A model generated the notes under the pieces. The model saw only the letters and a program-made list of their open reading frames with translations, was not told the DNA's origin and made no database searches. Both the position numbers and the translations under genes were made by a program. Shown piece by piece: positions 23,406-29,911 of a DNA stretch of 32,011 nt; the first letter of the stretch is position 1; the number at the start of each line of letters is the position of its first letter. The DNA comes from Oscillatoria sp. CS-180 (lineage in GTDB: Bacteria > Cyanobacteriota > Cyanobacteriia > Phormidesmidales > Phormidesmidaceae), in assembly GCF_028330965.1 (NCBI RefSeq), contig NZ_JAQMUB010000001.1:1-32011 (forward strand), in the 5' to 3' direction.

Positions 23406-23738
23406 ATGTCATTTCAATTTAAACGAACAGAGTCTTTATCTGGCAAGGGTTTTATCAGTGTCGCGTCACTTAGCTGGGTAGTTCTTAAGGCAGCGTTCGC
23501 AGAGGAATGGGTTGTCAAACAATTTTTGTCTGTGCTAGAGTCTCGTCATATTCCCCATGATGATGGGGGTGGTCCAGCAGCATTCGCAGGGGAAATACCT
23601 TTCCCCACAGCAGTGGGGGTATTCGTTCCGGGATATTTTCCCCTGCGAATGTACTGGGACAAAAAGTATTTTGTAGATCCTACCTCACTGAGCGAAAAAC
23701 GAATCTCGTCTCGGCAATTGCGCGAGATTAAATTTTAA
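23406..23738 (+). CDS. ORF of 110 aa directly behind cas3, of doubtful coding status
   Basis: The ATG lies 4 nt after the cas3 stop with AAGGA about 8 nt upstream, and the frame stays open for 110 codons. The product begins MSFQFKRTESLSGKGFISVA and ends SSRQLREIKF. Its middle (residues about 48-82) is specified by two CRISPR-repeat-like hairpins and a perfect 15-bp inverted repeat. That makes the amino-acid sequence there (HDDGGGPAAFAGEIPFPTAV) a likely by-product of RNA or DNA structure. I recognise no family. Either a short protein shares DNA with a regulatory RNA, or the frame is fortuitous. Confidence 0.35.
   Translation: MSFQFKRTESLSGKGFISVASLSWVVLKAAFAEEWVVKQFLSVLESRHIPHDDGGGPAAFAGEIPFPTAVGVFVPGYFPLRMYWDKKYFVDPTSLSEKRISSRQLREIKF
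23512..23541 (+). promoter_or_regulatory. Possible promoter for a small RNA in the cas3-cas8e gap
   Basis: TTGTCA (23512-23517) and TAGAGT (23536-23541) are separated by 18 nt. Transcription would begin about 23548, exactly where the first repeat-like element starts. Both hexamers are imperfect, so support is weak. Confidence 0.3.
23548..23576 (+). repeat. CRISPR-repeat-like element 1 (19 of 29 positions match the array repeat)
   Basis: The core TTCCCCATGATGATGGGGGT aligns without gaps to the array repeat. The stem is CCCCAT-GATG-ATGGGG where the array has CCCCAC-GCTT-GTGGGG: the sixth pair changed from C-G to T-A, preserving pairing. The eight bases corresponding to the crRNA 5' handle are GTGGTCCA versus GTGAACCG. 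Same orientation as the array and cas genes. Cas6e could recognise the hairpin if it is transcribed. Confidence 0.55.
23581..23651 (+). repeat. 15-bp perfect inverted repeat enclosing repeat-like element 2
   Basis: CATTCGCAGGGGAAA (23581-23595) and TTTCCCCTGCGAATG (23637-23651) are exact complements, 41 nt apart. Pairing continues inward with bulges. A local alternative, GGGGAAA-TACC-TTTCCCC, competes with the long stem, so two mutually exclusive folds are possible. The tip of the long fold carries the CCCCAC-AGCA-GTGGGG hairpin. Confidence 0.8.
23598..23626 (+). repeat. CRISPR-repeat-like element 2 (17 of 29 positions match the array repeat)
   Basis: The core TTCCCCACAGCAGTGGGGGT has exactly the array's stem (CCCCAC/GTGGGG) with a different 4-nt loop. 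Outside the hairpin the match is poor (handle GTATTCGT). It starts 50 nt after element 1, leaving a 21-nt spacer-like segment; true array units are about 63 nt. Confidence 0.55.
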
Positions 23739-23746
23739 GGCGGTAT

Positions 23747-24061
23747 TTGCTGGGGATGTTAAGGGGATTAGCTTGCCTGTCTACCAACAACAGTTCACTC
23801 GTACATTTCGTCTTGGACACAGTCACCGTATTTCAACTAAATATTTTTTCCGGCGAACCAGATTCCCTCCCTTTGAGAAGAAAGCGCAAATCAAGGGCAA
23901 CAACGACGTTTATCAAGACTTGTACGACCGAACAAGTAGCCATTCTGCTAGGCGTATCAACCTCCACTCTTTATCGGTCACGTCAAGCCGGTCAACCTTA
24001 TCGAAAAAACGATGGAATCGCTGAACCAATAAGCCCCAATTGTTGGCGGGTGATCTTTTAA
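23747..24061 (+). CDS. Small helix-turn-helix protein in the cas3-cas8e gap, start uncertain
   Basis: The C-terminal part of this frame encodes TTEQVAILLGVSTSTLYRSR, then QAGQPYRKNDGIAEPISPN and CWRV. That is a compact MerR/AlpA-like helix-turn-helix in which the recognition helix follows LLGVS and a short basic wing follows. The first 55 residues from the TTG at 23747 look unconvincing, so translation may begin later or the gene is a 3' remnant. It lies 26 nt before cas8e on the same strand. A DNA-binding protein here could regulate the Cascade genes or be a leftover excisionase-like gene. Confidence 0.4.
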   Translation: MLGMLRGLACLSTNNSSLVHFVLDTVTVFQLNIFSGEPDSLPLRRKRKSRATTTFIKTCTTEQVAILLGVSTSTLYRSRQAGQPYRKNDGIAEPISPNCWRVIF

Positions 24062-24087
24062 GACAACTTTAGTTTCTGTGAATACCC

Positions 24088-25623
24088 ATGACTTTTGATT
24101 TGACAACGAAACCCTGGATTCCAGTGGTTTTCGAAGATTTCCAACTAAGGGAAGTCTCCCTAATCGGACTGTTTGAATGCTGGAATGAGATGAAGGAAGT
24201 TCGCGGAGAAAATCCGCCGACCACCCTGGCCATCTACCGCTTCCTGCTGGCAATTTTGCATCGGGCCTACCAGGGACCAAAGGATGTCGATCATTGGGAA
24301 GAGATTGAGCAGGATGATGGTCAGGCGGCAATTGCCTACATAAAAGACCATACGAACTGCTTTGATCTGCTGCATCCAGAACGCCCCTTTCTGCAAGTTG
24401 CCTCCATCAGTCAAGAAGCAGCGGCAGAAATCTATCAAGCCTATGTTCTGCATGGCAATAACACCAGCACGGTCTTTTGTCATGAACACCAGTGGAGCGG
24501 CTCTTCTCTCTCGATTGAGGAAGCAGCTCGGCTAGTGTTGAGGCTGCACTGGTTTGATGTCGGGGGCCGTAAGACCGGGTCATCAATTTCCGCAGGGGTT
24601 ATTCCCACGATGGATGCGGCCAATGTCCTGGTCAGAGGTAACACTCTGAAGGAAACGTTGCTGTTGAATCTGATGCAGTACAACCCGCCAAAAGAAATTC
24701 CGAGTGTAGTGAACGGTGAGGATCTACCAGCCTGGGAGCGGGAGTCGACAGCAGCAGTAGAACGCATCCCTAATGGATACATTGATTACCTGACCTATCA
24801 ATGGCGGCGGGTACGGCTGTTTTTTGAAGGAGATCGCGCCGTCAATGTGGCTTTTCATGGAGGAGATCGCATTCCCAAAGATGTTTCTACCAGCCAGTGG
24901 GAATGTGGCGTCGCCTATCACAAAACTAAGAAGGGACTCTTTACCGTTCGCTTGAACTTAAGTCGTTCTCTTTGGCGTGATTCGACCGCATTTTTACAGT
25001 CTTCGGATGTGGGCGAACGGCCTCGCATCGTTAGTTGGGTGGCTGAATTGCAAGAAGATGAGTTCGCTGACGAGCGGTTGAGCTTGCAGGTGTTGGGACT
25101 ATCCGTCGATAATGCCAAGCCCCTGGGCTGGAGTAGCGAAGACTTTTCTGCTCCCATGCTTTACCTCAAAGACAAGCCCCTGTGGGATGCCTTGAAGTCA
25201 GCAGTTCAGGCGGCGGAAGATCATCAGAATGTCTTCCGGTCGTTCCGAGGGAGTCCGTACCATGCTCTGGCTGAAGTGCTTAAACATGGCGATGTCGGAG
25301 CGTTGGCCCAAGCCCTAGATGGCGAATCCCGCTACTGGTCGGCCCTTGACCAGGCTTTTCCAACCTTACTCTTACAGCTCCCAAAGGATGATGCGACCGG
25401 AGCCGATGGCAGCCTCACCTATGGCAACCAGGTTCTACCGGAATGGACAAAAACCGTTCAGAAAGTCGCAACTGATGCCTTTACTGAGTCGATCGCCTCC
25501 ATTCGGAACTATGAGGCCCGGGCGGCTGCTTTACGATCGCTCAGCTATCACTTGGCGAAATTGCGGGGCGACATCCAGCCCAAAGCGAAGAAGGGAAAGA
25601 AGGCTACGGCCAACGTCAGATAG
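24088..25623 (+). CDS. cas8e: Cascade large subunit Cas8e (Cse1/CasA), 511 aa
   Basis: The N-terminus FDLTTKPWIPVVFEDFQLRE is typical of Cse1, followed by ENPPTTLAIYRFLLAILHRA and the DLLHPERPFLQVA segment. The mid-region HWFDVGGRKTGSSISAGVIP and the strand RLFFEGDRAVNVAFHGGDRI follow. The C-terminal part (about residues 370-500) is helical, forming the four-helix bundle that contacts Cse2, with a basic tail (KPKAKKGKKA). Cas8e reads the PAM, opens target DNA and recruits Cas3. It is the first gene of the Cascade block, 26 nt behind the helix-turn-helix ORF; no clear separate promoter is visible. Length fits the family. Confidence 0.95.
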   Translation: MTFDLTTKPWIPVVFEDFQLREVSLIGLFECWNEMKEVRGENPPTTLAIYRFLLAILHRAYQGPKDVDHWEEIEQDDGQAAIAYIKDHTNCFDLLHPERPFLQVASISQEAAAEIYQAYVLHGNNTSTVFCHEHQWSGSSLSIEEAARLVLRLHWFDVGGRKTGSSISAGVIPTMDAANVLVRGNTLKETLLLNLMQYNPPKEIPSVVNGEDLPAWERESTAAVERIPNGYIDYLTYQWRRVRLFFEGDRAVNVAFHGGDRIPKDVSTSQWECGVAYHKTKKGLFTVRLNLSRSLWRDSTAFLQSSDVGERPRIVSWVAELQEDEFADERLSLQVLGLSVDNAKPLGWSSEDFSAPMLYLKDKPLWDALKSAVQAAEDHQNVFRSFRGSPYHALAEVLKHGDVGALAQALDGESRYWSALDQAFPTLLLQLPKDDATGADGSLTYGNQVLPEWTKTVQKVATDAFTESIASIRNYEARAAALRSLSYHLAKLRGDIQPKAKKGKKATANVR

Positions 25624-25648
25624 TTTTTTGCCACTCATACAGGACAAC

Positions 25649-26224
25649 ATGATGACCATAACTACACCCATTTCGCCTGCGGTGCAGCGGGCGGCAGAAG
25701 TTCTGCACGAAATTCACAATGCCATTGAACGTGACAGCGGAGTGAAAGCCACCCTAAAACGCACCCTCACAGGTGAGCCTCGCCATCAACGAGCCGCGTA
25801 CCCTATTATCCTCCGTTACCTGAGTGATCAGAGAGCGCAATACCAACTAGAGCAATGGCTTTGGGTCACTGGCTTTCTCGCCTACTATCCCCAAGACATT
25901 AATCCAAAGAGCAAACTCACCTTTGGCGACAGTGCCCGTCAGCTTAAGACTGAGGATGGTTCTAAAGGGCCAGAGCGTCGGTTTCGGTCTTTGTTGGAAA
26001 CGTCTCTGGAAGATTTGCGATCGCCTCTCACCGCCATGGTGCGACTGATGCGATCGAGCAAGAAAAAAGTCGTCATCAGCTATCCCCAACTGCTGGTAGA
26101 CCTCAATCGTTGGGAGCACCCAGACCAGTACATCCAAGACAAGTGGGCACGGGCCTTTTGGAATGCTCCCACGCCGCCTGATAATGCCCCAGCCACCGAT
26201 AGCAGCGACCTTGTCGATGCTTAG
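25649..26224 (+). CDS. cse2: Cascade small subunit Cse2 (CasB), 191 aa
   Basis: The all-helical protein includes SGVKATLKRTLTGEPRHQRA, YPIILRYLSDQRAQYQLEQW and PERRFRSLLETSLEDLRSPL, the usual Cse2 blocks with basic residues that hold crRNA and displaced DNA. I start it at the first of two adjacent ATG codons (25649, 25652), with AGGA about 6 nt upstream; the open frame extends far into cas8e, but that part is out-of-frame noise. The C-terminus is an acidic, Pro-rich tail (TPPDNAPATDSSDLVDA). It follows cas8e by 25 nt. Confidence 0.92.
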   Translation: MMTITTPISPAVQRAAEVLHEIHNAIERDSGVKATLKRTLTGEPRHQRAAYPIILRYLSDQRAQYQLEQWLWVTGFLAYYPQDINPKSKLTFGDSARQLKTEDGSKGPERRFRSLLETSLEDLRSPLTAMVRLMRSSKKKVVISYPQLLVDLNRWEHPDQYIQDKWARAFWNAPTPPDNAPATDSSDLVDA

Positions 26225-26274
26225 TCCCTGATTCCAATCATTGTTCATCTTCACTCTTTTTGGAGAACACCACC

Positions 26275-27435
26275 ATGCAATTTGAAATCCACGTCCTACA
26301 AAGCTTTCCTCCAGCCAATCTAAACCGGGATGAAAATGGGATGCCCAAGTCCACTGTGTTTGGCGGACGCCCCCGTGCCCGCATTTCTAGCCAGTGCCAA
26401 AAGCGAGCCGTGCGGCTGCATTACCAAGCCCATTCAGAATTGAGTGCCGATCAGTTTGCCAATCGTTCTCGGTCTTGGTTGGCAGAGTTGAAGCCGCTGC
26501 TACTGCAAGCTGAGATTGCGGAAGAACAGGCCGAAATTGCCGCCAAGTTAGCTTTAGGAGTCTTGGGGGCAGAAGAAGACCCTAAGAGTCCGGGTAAGAC
26601 CAAGACGATCTTGTTTTTAGGACAGACAGAAATTGAAGCGATCGCCAACATTCTCATCACCAATTGGGAAGTAATTGCCCCTGGCCTGACGGGAGACACC
26701 CCAGCTTTACCAAAAAAAGATCCCAATATTCCCAAAGTAATTGAAAAGTCTCTGGCCACAACAGGTAAACCCGGCGACGTTGCGCTTTTTGGTCGCATGA
26801 TGGCCTCTCTTCCCTCAGTCAATGTGGATGCCTCGGTACAAATGGCCCACGCTATCAGCGTCAATAAGTTGCAGCAGGAATTCGATTTCTTCACAGCGGT
26901 GGACGATTTGAGCGATACCAGTGATTTGGGTGCCGAGACAGATTCCGGTGCCGACCACCTGGGTGAAACCGGCTACAACAGCTCTACTTATTACCGTTTC
27001 ACAGTTGTGGACACTCAACAGCTTGAGAAAAACTTAGGCAGCAAAGAGCATCTATCTGGCATCACCCAAGCCTTTGCCGAAGCCTTTATCCAGGCCATTC
27101 CTACTGGACATCAAAACGGCTTTGCTGCCCACAGCTTGCCCGCCGCCGTCATGGTTATCGTCCGCCATGGTCAGCCCGTTTCACTGGTGGATGCTTTTGA
27201 AAATCCAGTTGCTCCTAAAAATGGAATGAGCCTGTTGGAAAATGCCGTTGCCAAGCTTGATTATCACTGGCACGAACTCACCAAAATGTATGGCGAAAAG
27301 TCAGTTGCCTTCAAAGGTATCGTCACCCGTGAGCAACTGGCTCAGCGGTTGGAACACTTGAAGACAGTTGAGAAGCCCACAGTTGAGGAGTTGCTGAAAG
27401 ATGCGATCGCGGCTGCATTCCCGGAGGGTGAATAA
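26275..27435 (+). CDS. cas7e: Cascade backbone Cas7e (Cse4/CasC), 386 aa
   Basis: The N-terminus FEIHVLQSFPPANLNRDENG and the GGRPRARISSQCQKRAVRLH segment are diagnostic of Cse4-type Cas7 proteins that polymerise along the crRNA. SVNVDASVQMAHAISVNKLQ and ETGYNSSTYYRFTVVDTQQL form later parts of the RRM-like palm, with QNGFAAHSLPAAVMVIVRHG near the C-terminal third. The ATG at 26275 is preceded by GGAG, and the five upstream codons (MENTT) are not needed. It is followed by cas5e after 2 nt. Confidence 0.96.
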   Translation: MQFEIHVLQSFPPANLNRDENGMPKSTVFGGRPRARISSQCQKRAVRLHYQAHSELSADQFANRSRSWLAELKPLLLQAEIAEEQAEIAAKLALGVLGAEEDPKSPGKTKTILFLGQTEIEAIANILITNWEVIAPGLTGDTPALPKKDPNIPKVIEKSLATTGKPGDVALFGRMMASLPSVNVDASVQMAHAISVNKLQQEFDFFTAVDDLSDTSDLGAETDSGADHLGETGYNSSTYYRFTVVDTQQLEKNLGSKEHLSGITQAFAEAFIQAIPTGHQNGFAAHSLPAAVMVIVRHGQPVSLVDAFENPVAPKNGMSLLENAVAKLDYHWHELTKMYGEKSVAFKGIVTREQLAQRLEHLKTVEKPTVEELLKDAIAAAFPEGE

Positions 27436-27437
27436 TC

Positions 27438-28055
27438 ATGGCGACCCTACTCATGCGGTTTCGTGCCCCGATGATGAGTTGGGGCGACCACAGCCGCTTC
27501 ACCATTCGCGATAGCCGCCGCGAACCCACCAAATCCGCTGTTATTGGCCTGCTCTGTGCCGCCCTTGGACGACCCCGCTGGGAGCCCGTCAATGACCTTA
27601 CTGCCCTCAAAATGGGCGTCCGCATTGATAAACCTGGCGCCATCCAATGCGACTATCACACCGTTATGGATGGGATCAAATCGGGTGGTGGTAAAGGTGG
27701 CACTGTGATTAGCCATCGTTACTACATTGCCGATGCAAACTACCTGGTGGGACTGGAGGGAGATCGCGCCAAACTAGCTGATGTAGATGCTGCCCTTCAA
27801 GCTCCCTGCTGGCAACTTTACTTTGGTCGCAAGAGCTTTGTCCCTAGCTGGCCAATTCATATCCCTGAAGGTCTGGTTGCAACTGATTTGGAAACTGCTC
27901 TGAAAGGGCATGATCCACCTCCAGGCAAATTGGAATACATCCTAGAGGTGCCTAACAGTCCTGATGTGCGCCAAGACGTACCTTTAGACTGGCAACGCCG
28001 TCTCTTTGCCAGCCGTTGTGTAGATACTCAATTTTTTCCACTGGAGGTTACCTAA
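27438..28055 (+). CDS. cas5e: Cascade subunit Cas5e (CasD), 205 aa
   Basis: LLMRFRAPMMSWGDHSRFTI and PTKSAVIGLLCAALGRP are the signature of Cas5 N-termini. GGKGGTVISHRYYIADANYL and YFGRKSFVPSWPI complete the RAMP domain and its thumb. Cas5e caps the crRNA 5' handle. Start and stop lie 2 nt from the neighbours on both sides, showing tight translational coupling. The C-terminal end is RLFASRCVDTQFFPLEVT, complete for the family. Confidence 0.95.
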   Translation: MATLLMRFRAPMMSWGDHSRFTIRDSRREPTKSAVIGLLCAALGRPRWEPVNDLTALKMGVRIDKPGAIQCDYHTVMDGIKSGGGKGGTVISHRYYIADANYLVGLEGDRAKLADVDAALQAPCWQLYFGRKSFVPSWPIHIPEGLVATDLETALKGHDPPPGKLEYILEVPNSPDVRQDVPLDWQRRLFASRCVDTQFFPLEVT

Positions 28056-28057
28056 CC

Positions 28058-28681
28058 ATGTACCTCTCTAAGCTACTTCTAAATTCTCAAAAGACTTTTG
28101 TACTGCGTGAACTGGGCAACGCCCACAAGTTTCATCAACGCATCATGCAGGCATTCCCTGATGAAGATAGCCGCGATCGCCCTCGTGAAGACTGGCACGT
28201 TCTTTTTCGCCAAGAACCTGATAGTGATGTGGTGCTGGTGCAGTCGGAGATTGAACCAGATTGGACAAAATTGCCCGATTTGTACTTGCGGCATTACGCC
28301 ATCAAAGCAATGAGTTTAACGGCAGAGTCTCTCTCAGCCAGTCCTATCTTCCAGTTTCGCCTTCGGGCTAACCCTAGCAAGCGAGACAACAAAACCAAGA
28401 AGATCATCGGCTTTTACCATCGCTCTGATCAACTGGCCTGGTTAGAGCGACAGGGCGATCGCTGTGGGTTCCGTTTACTTAATCCCGATGTCATCCCATC
28501 TCCTAGTGTCTTTGGCATTAAGAAAAAAGGTACTGCTCCCATTCGCATCACTACTGCTCTCTTTCAAGGTGTTTTAGAAGTTACCGCCTCCGAATTATTT
28601 TTATCTGCTGTCCAACTCGGGCTAGGGAGAGGTAAATCCTATGGGTGTGGATTACTGTCTTTGGCTCGAATCAGAACATAA
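28058..28681 (+). CDS. cas6e: crRNA endoribonuclease Cas6e (Cse3/CasE), 207 aa
   Basis: Starting at the ATG 28058, behind a GGAGG, the protein begins MYLSKLLLNSQKTFVLRELG. The helix NAHKFHQRIMQAFPDED carries the probable catalytic His26 (H23 is a less likely alternative). The Gly-rich loop near the C-terminus, GLGRGKSYGCGLLSL, is typical of Cas6. It should cut each repeat transcript at the base of the CCCCAC/GTGGGG hairpin, leaving an 8-nt GUGAACCG handle. It may also bind the repeat-like hairpins between cas3 and cas8e. Confidence 0.94.
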   Translation: MYLSKLLLNSQKTFVLRELGNAHKFHQRIMQAFPDEDSRDRPREDWHVLFRQEPDSDVVLVQSEIEPDWTKLPDLYLRHYAIKAMSLTAESLSASPIFQFRLRANPSKRDNKTKKIIGFYHRSDQLAWLERQGDRCGFRLLNPDVIPSPSVFGIKKKGTAPIRITTALFQGVLEVTASELFLSAVQLGLGRGKSYGCGLLSLARIRT

Positions 28682-28705
28682 CTGTTTGAGTTCAAGGTTA
28701 ACTGT

Positions 28706-29623
28706 ATGTCTAGACTGCGAACGTTGCCGAAGGCGCGGGATCGTATCAGCTTCTTGTATTTCGAGCATTGCCGCATTGAGCAAGAAGGGAGAGCGATCGC
28801 GGTCTTCAAAGAAAAAAGTAAATTTTTTGTTCCCTGTGCTGCCGTCTCGACTTTATTGTTAGGGCCTGGCACCTCTATTACCCATGCTGCTATCAAAACC
28901 TTGGCTGACAGTGTTTGCCAAATACAGTGGGTGGGTGAAGATGTTATGCGCTTTTATGCTCAAGGCCGTAGCGGGGCAAATAATGCCAGACGCCTAATTC
29001 ATCAGGCAACGCTATGGGCCGATTCGATTCAGCGCTTGACGGTTGTGCGGCGCATGTATCTTTTTCGGTTTGATGAGCCGCTTGATGAAAACCTCAACCT
29101 TCAGCAAATCCGAGGCCATGAGGGGGTACGAGTGAGAACGCTCTATCAGCGGTGGAGCAAGGAAACGGGCGTAGAGTGGCACGGCAGAGACTATAAGCAG
29201 GAAAATTGGGATGCCGCAAACCCTATCAATCGGGCGCTATCAGTTGCCAACACTTGCCTGTATGCAGTCTGTCAAGCGGCGTTGCACTCTGTAGGTTATG
29301 CACCTGCTTTAGGGTTTATTCACACGGGCAAACCACTCTCTTTTGTCTATGACATTGCGGATTTGTACAAGGGAGAAACAACCATTCCTGCCGCTTTTGA
29401 GACAGTAGCAAACGGTTATCTCGAACTCGATCGCTATGTTCGCCATCGGTGTCATCGAAAATTTGCCGACTATCGGCTTATGCACCGCATTGTTCGGGAC
29501 ATTGACCAAGTGCTAGGCCTAGATATTGATGTGGATGAGGAGCCAATTTGCTTCTTATGGGATGACGTTTTGCAGACTGTTGAGGGGGGCAAGAACTGGT
29601 CGGACGATGAGGACTCGCCATGA
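28706..29623 (+). CDS. cas1: CRISPR adaptation integrase Cas1 (type I-E), 305 aa
   Basis: The protein has the I-E Cas1 features: an N-terminal beta domain from RDRISFLYFEHCRIEQEGRA, and the catalytic residues E139 (IRGHEGVRVR), H206 (GFIHTGKP) and D216/D219 (FVYDIADLYK). The sequence PINRALSVANTCLYAVCQAA forms the core helix. With Cas2 it makes the complex that inserts new spacers. The gene lies 24 nt behind cas6e, and its stop overlaps the start of cas2. The length is normal and all metal ligands are present, so adaptation could be active if a leader exists. Confidence 0.97.
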   Translation: MSRLRTLPKARDRISFLYFEHCRIEQEGRAIAVFKEKSKFFVPCAAVSTLLLGPGTSITHAAIKTLADSVCQIQWVGEDVMRFYAQGRSGANNARRLIHQATLWADSIQRLTVVRRMYLFRFDEPLDENLNLQQIRGHEGVRVRTLYQRWSKETGVEWHGRDYKQENWDAANPINRALSVANTCLYAVCQAALHSVGYAPALGFIHTGKPLSFVYDIADLYKGETTIPAAFETVANGYLELDRYVRHRCHRKFADYRLMHRIVRDIDQVLGLDIDVDEEPICFLWDDVLQTVEGGKNWSDDEDSP

Positions 29624-29892
29624 TTGTGTTGGTCTTGGAAAATGTTAGTCCGTCATTGCGCGGAGAAATTAGTCGCTGGTTATTTGAAATCAAGGCTGGG
29701 GTCTTTGCAGGGCGGGTCTCAGCATTAGTGCGTGATGAGTTGTGGGCTTTGATTGAGGATAAGGTCGATGCTGGTTCGGCACTGTTGATTTACCCGCAAC
29801 GAAACGAACAGGGGTTTGATGCTCGAATGCTCGGAAATCCGTCGAGGACACTGGTAGACATAGAGGGGGTACTATTGGTGAAAGTCCAGTAA
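29620..29892 (+). CDS. cas2: CRISPR adaptation protein Cas2 (type I-E), 90 aa
   Basis: MIVLVLENVSPSLRGEISRW, the following LFEIKAGVFAGRVSALVRD, and the ALLIYPQRNEQGFD strand are typical of the I-E (CasCas2e) subfamily, which is shorter than the general Cas2. Its ferredoxin-like dimer bridges two Cas1 dimers. The start overlaps the cas1 stop (4 nt). The stop codon lies only 19 nt before the first CRISPR repeat, so any leader or promoter signals for the array must lie within this gene or be missing. Confidence 0.95.
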   Translation: MIVLVLENVSPSLRGEISRWLFEIKAGVFAGRVSALVRDELWALIEDKVDAGSALLIYPQRNEQGFDARMLGNPSRTLVDIEGVLLVKVQ

Positions 29893-29911
29893 CTTCAGGT
29901 ATTTTGGAAGT

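Noticed and set aside
23577-23651. The inverted arm at 23637-23651 as a self-target of the guide-like segment
   Set aside because: The first four bases of the guide-like segment (the seed) do not match at the arm, so Cascade targeting there is unlikely; a plain RNA stem explains the symmetry.
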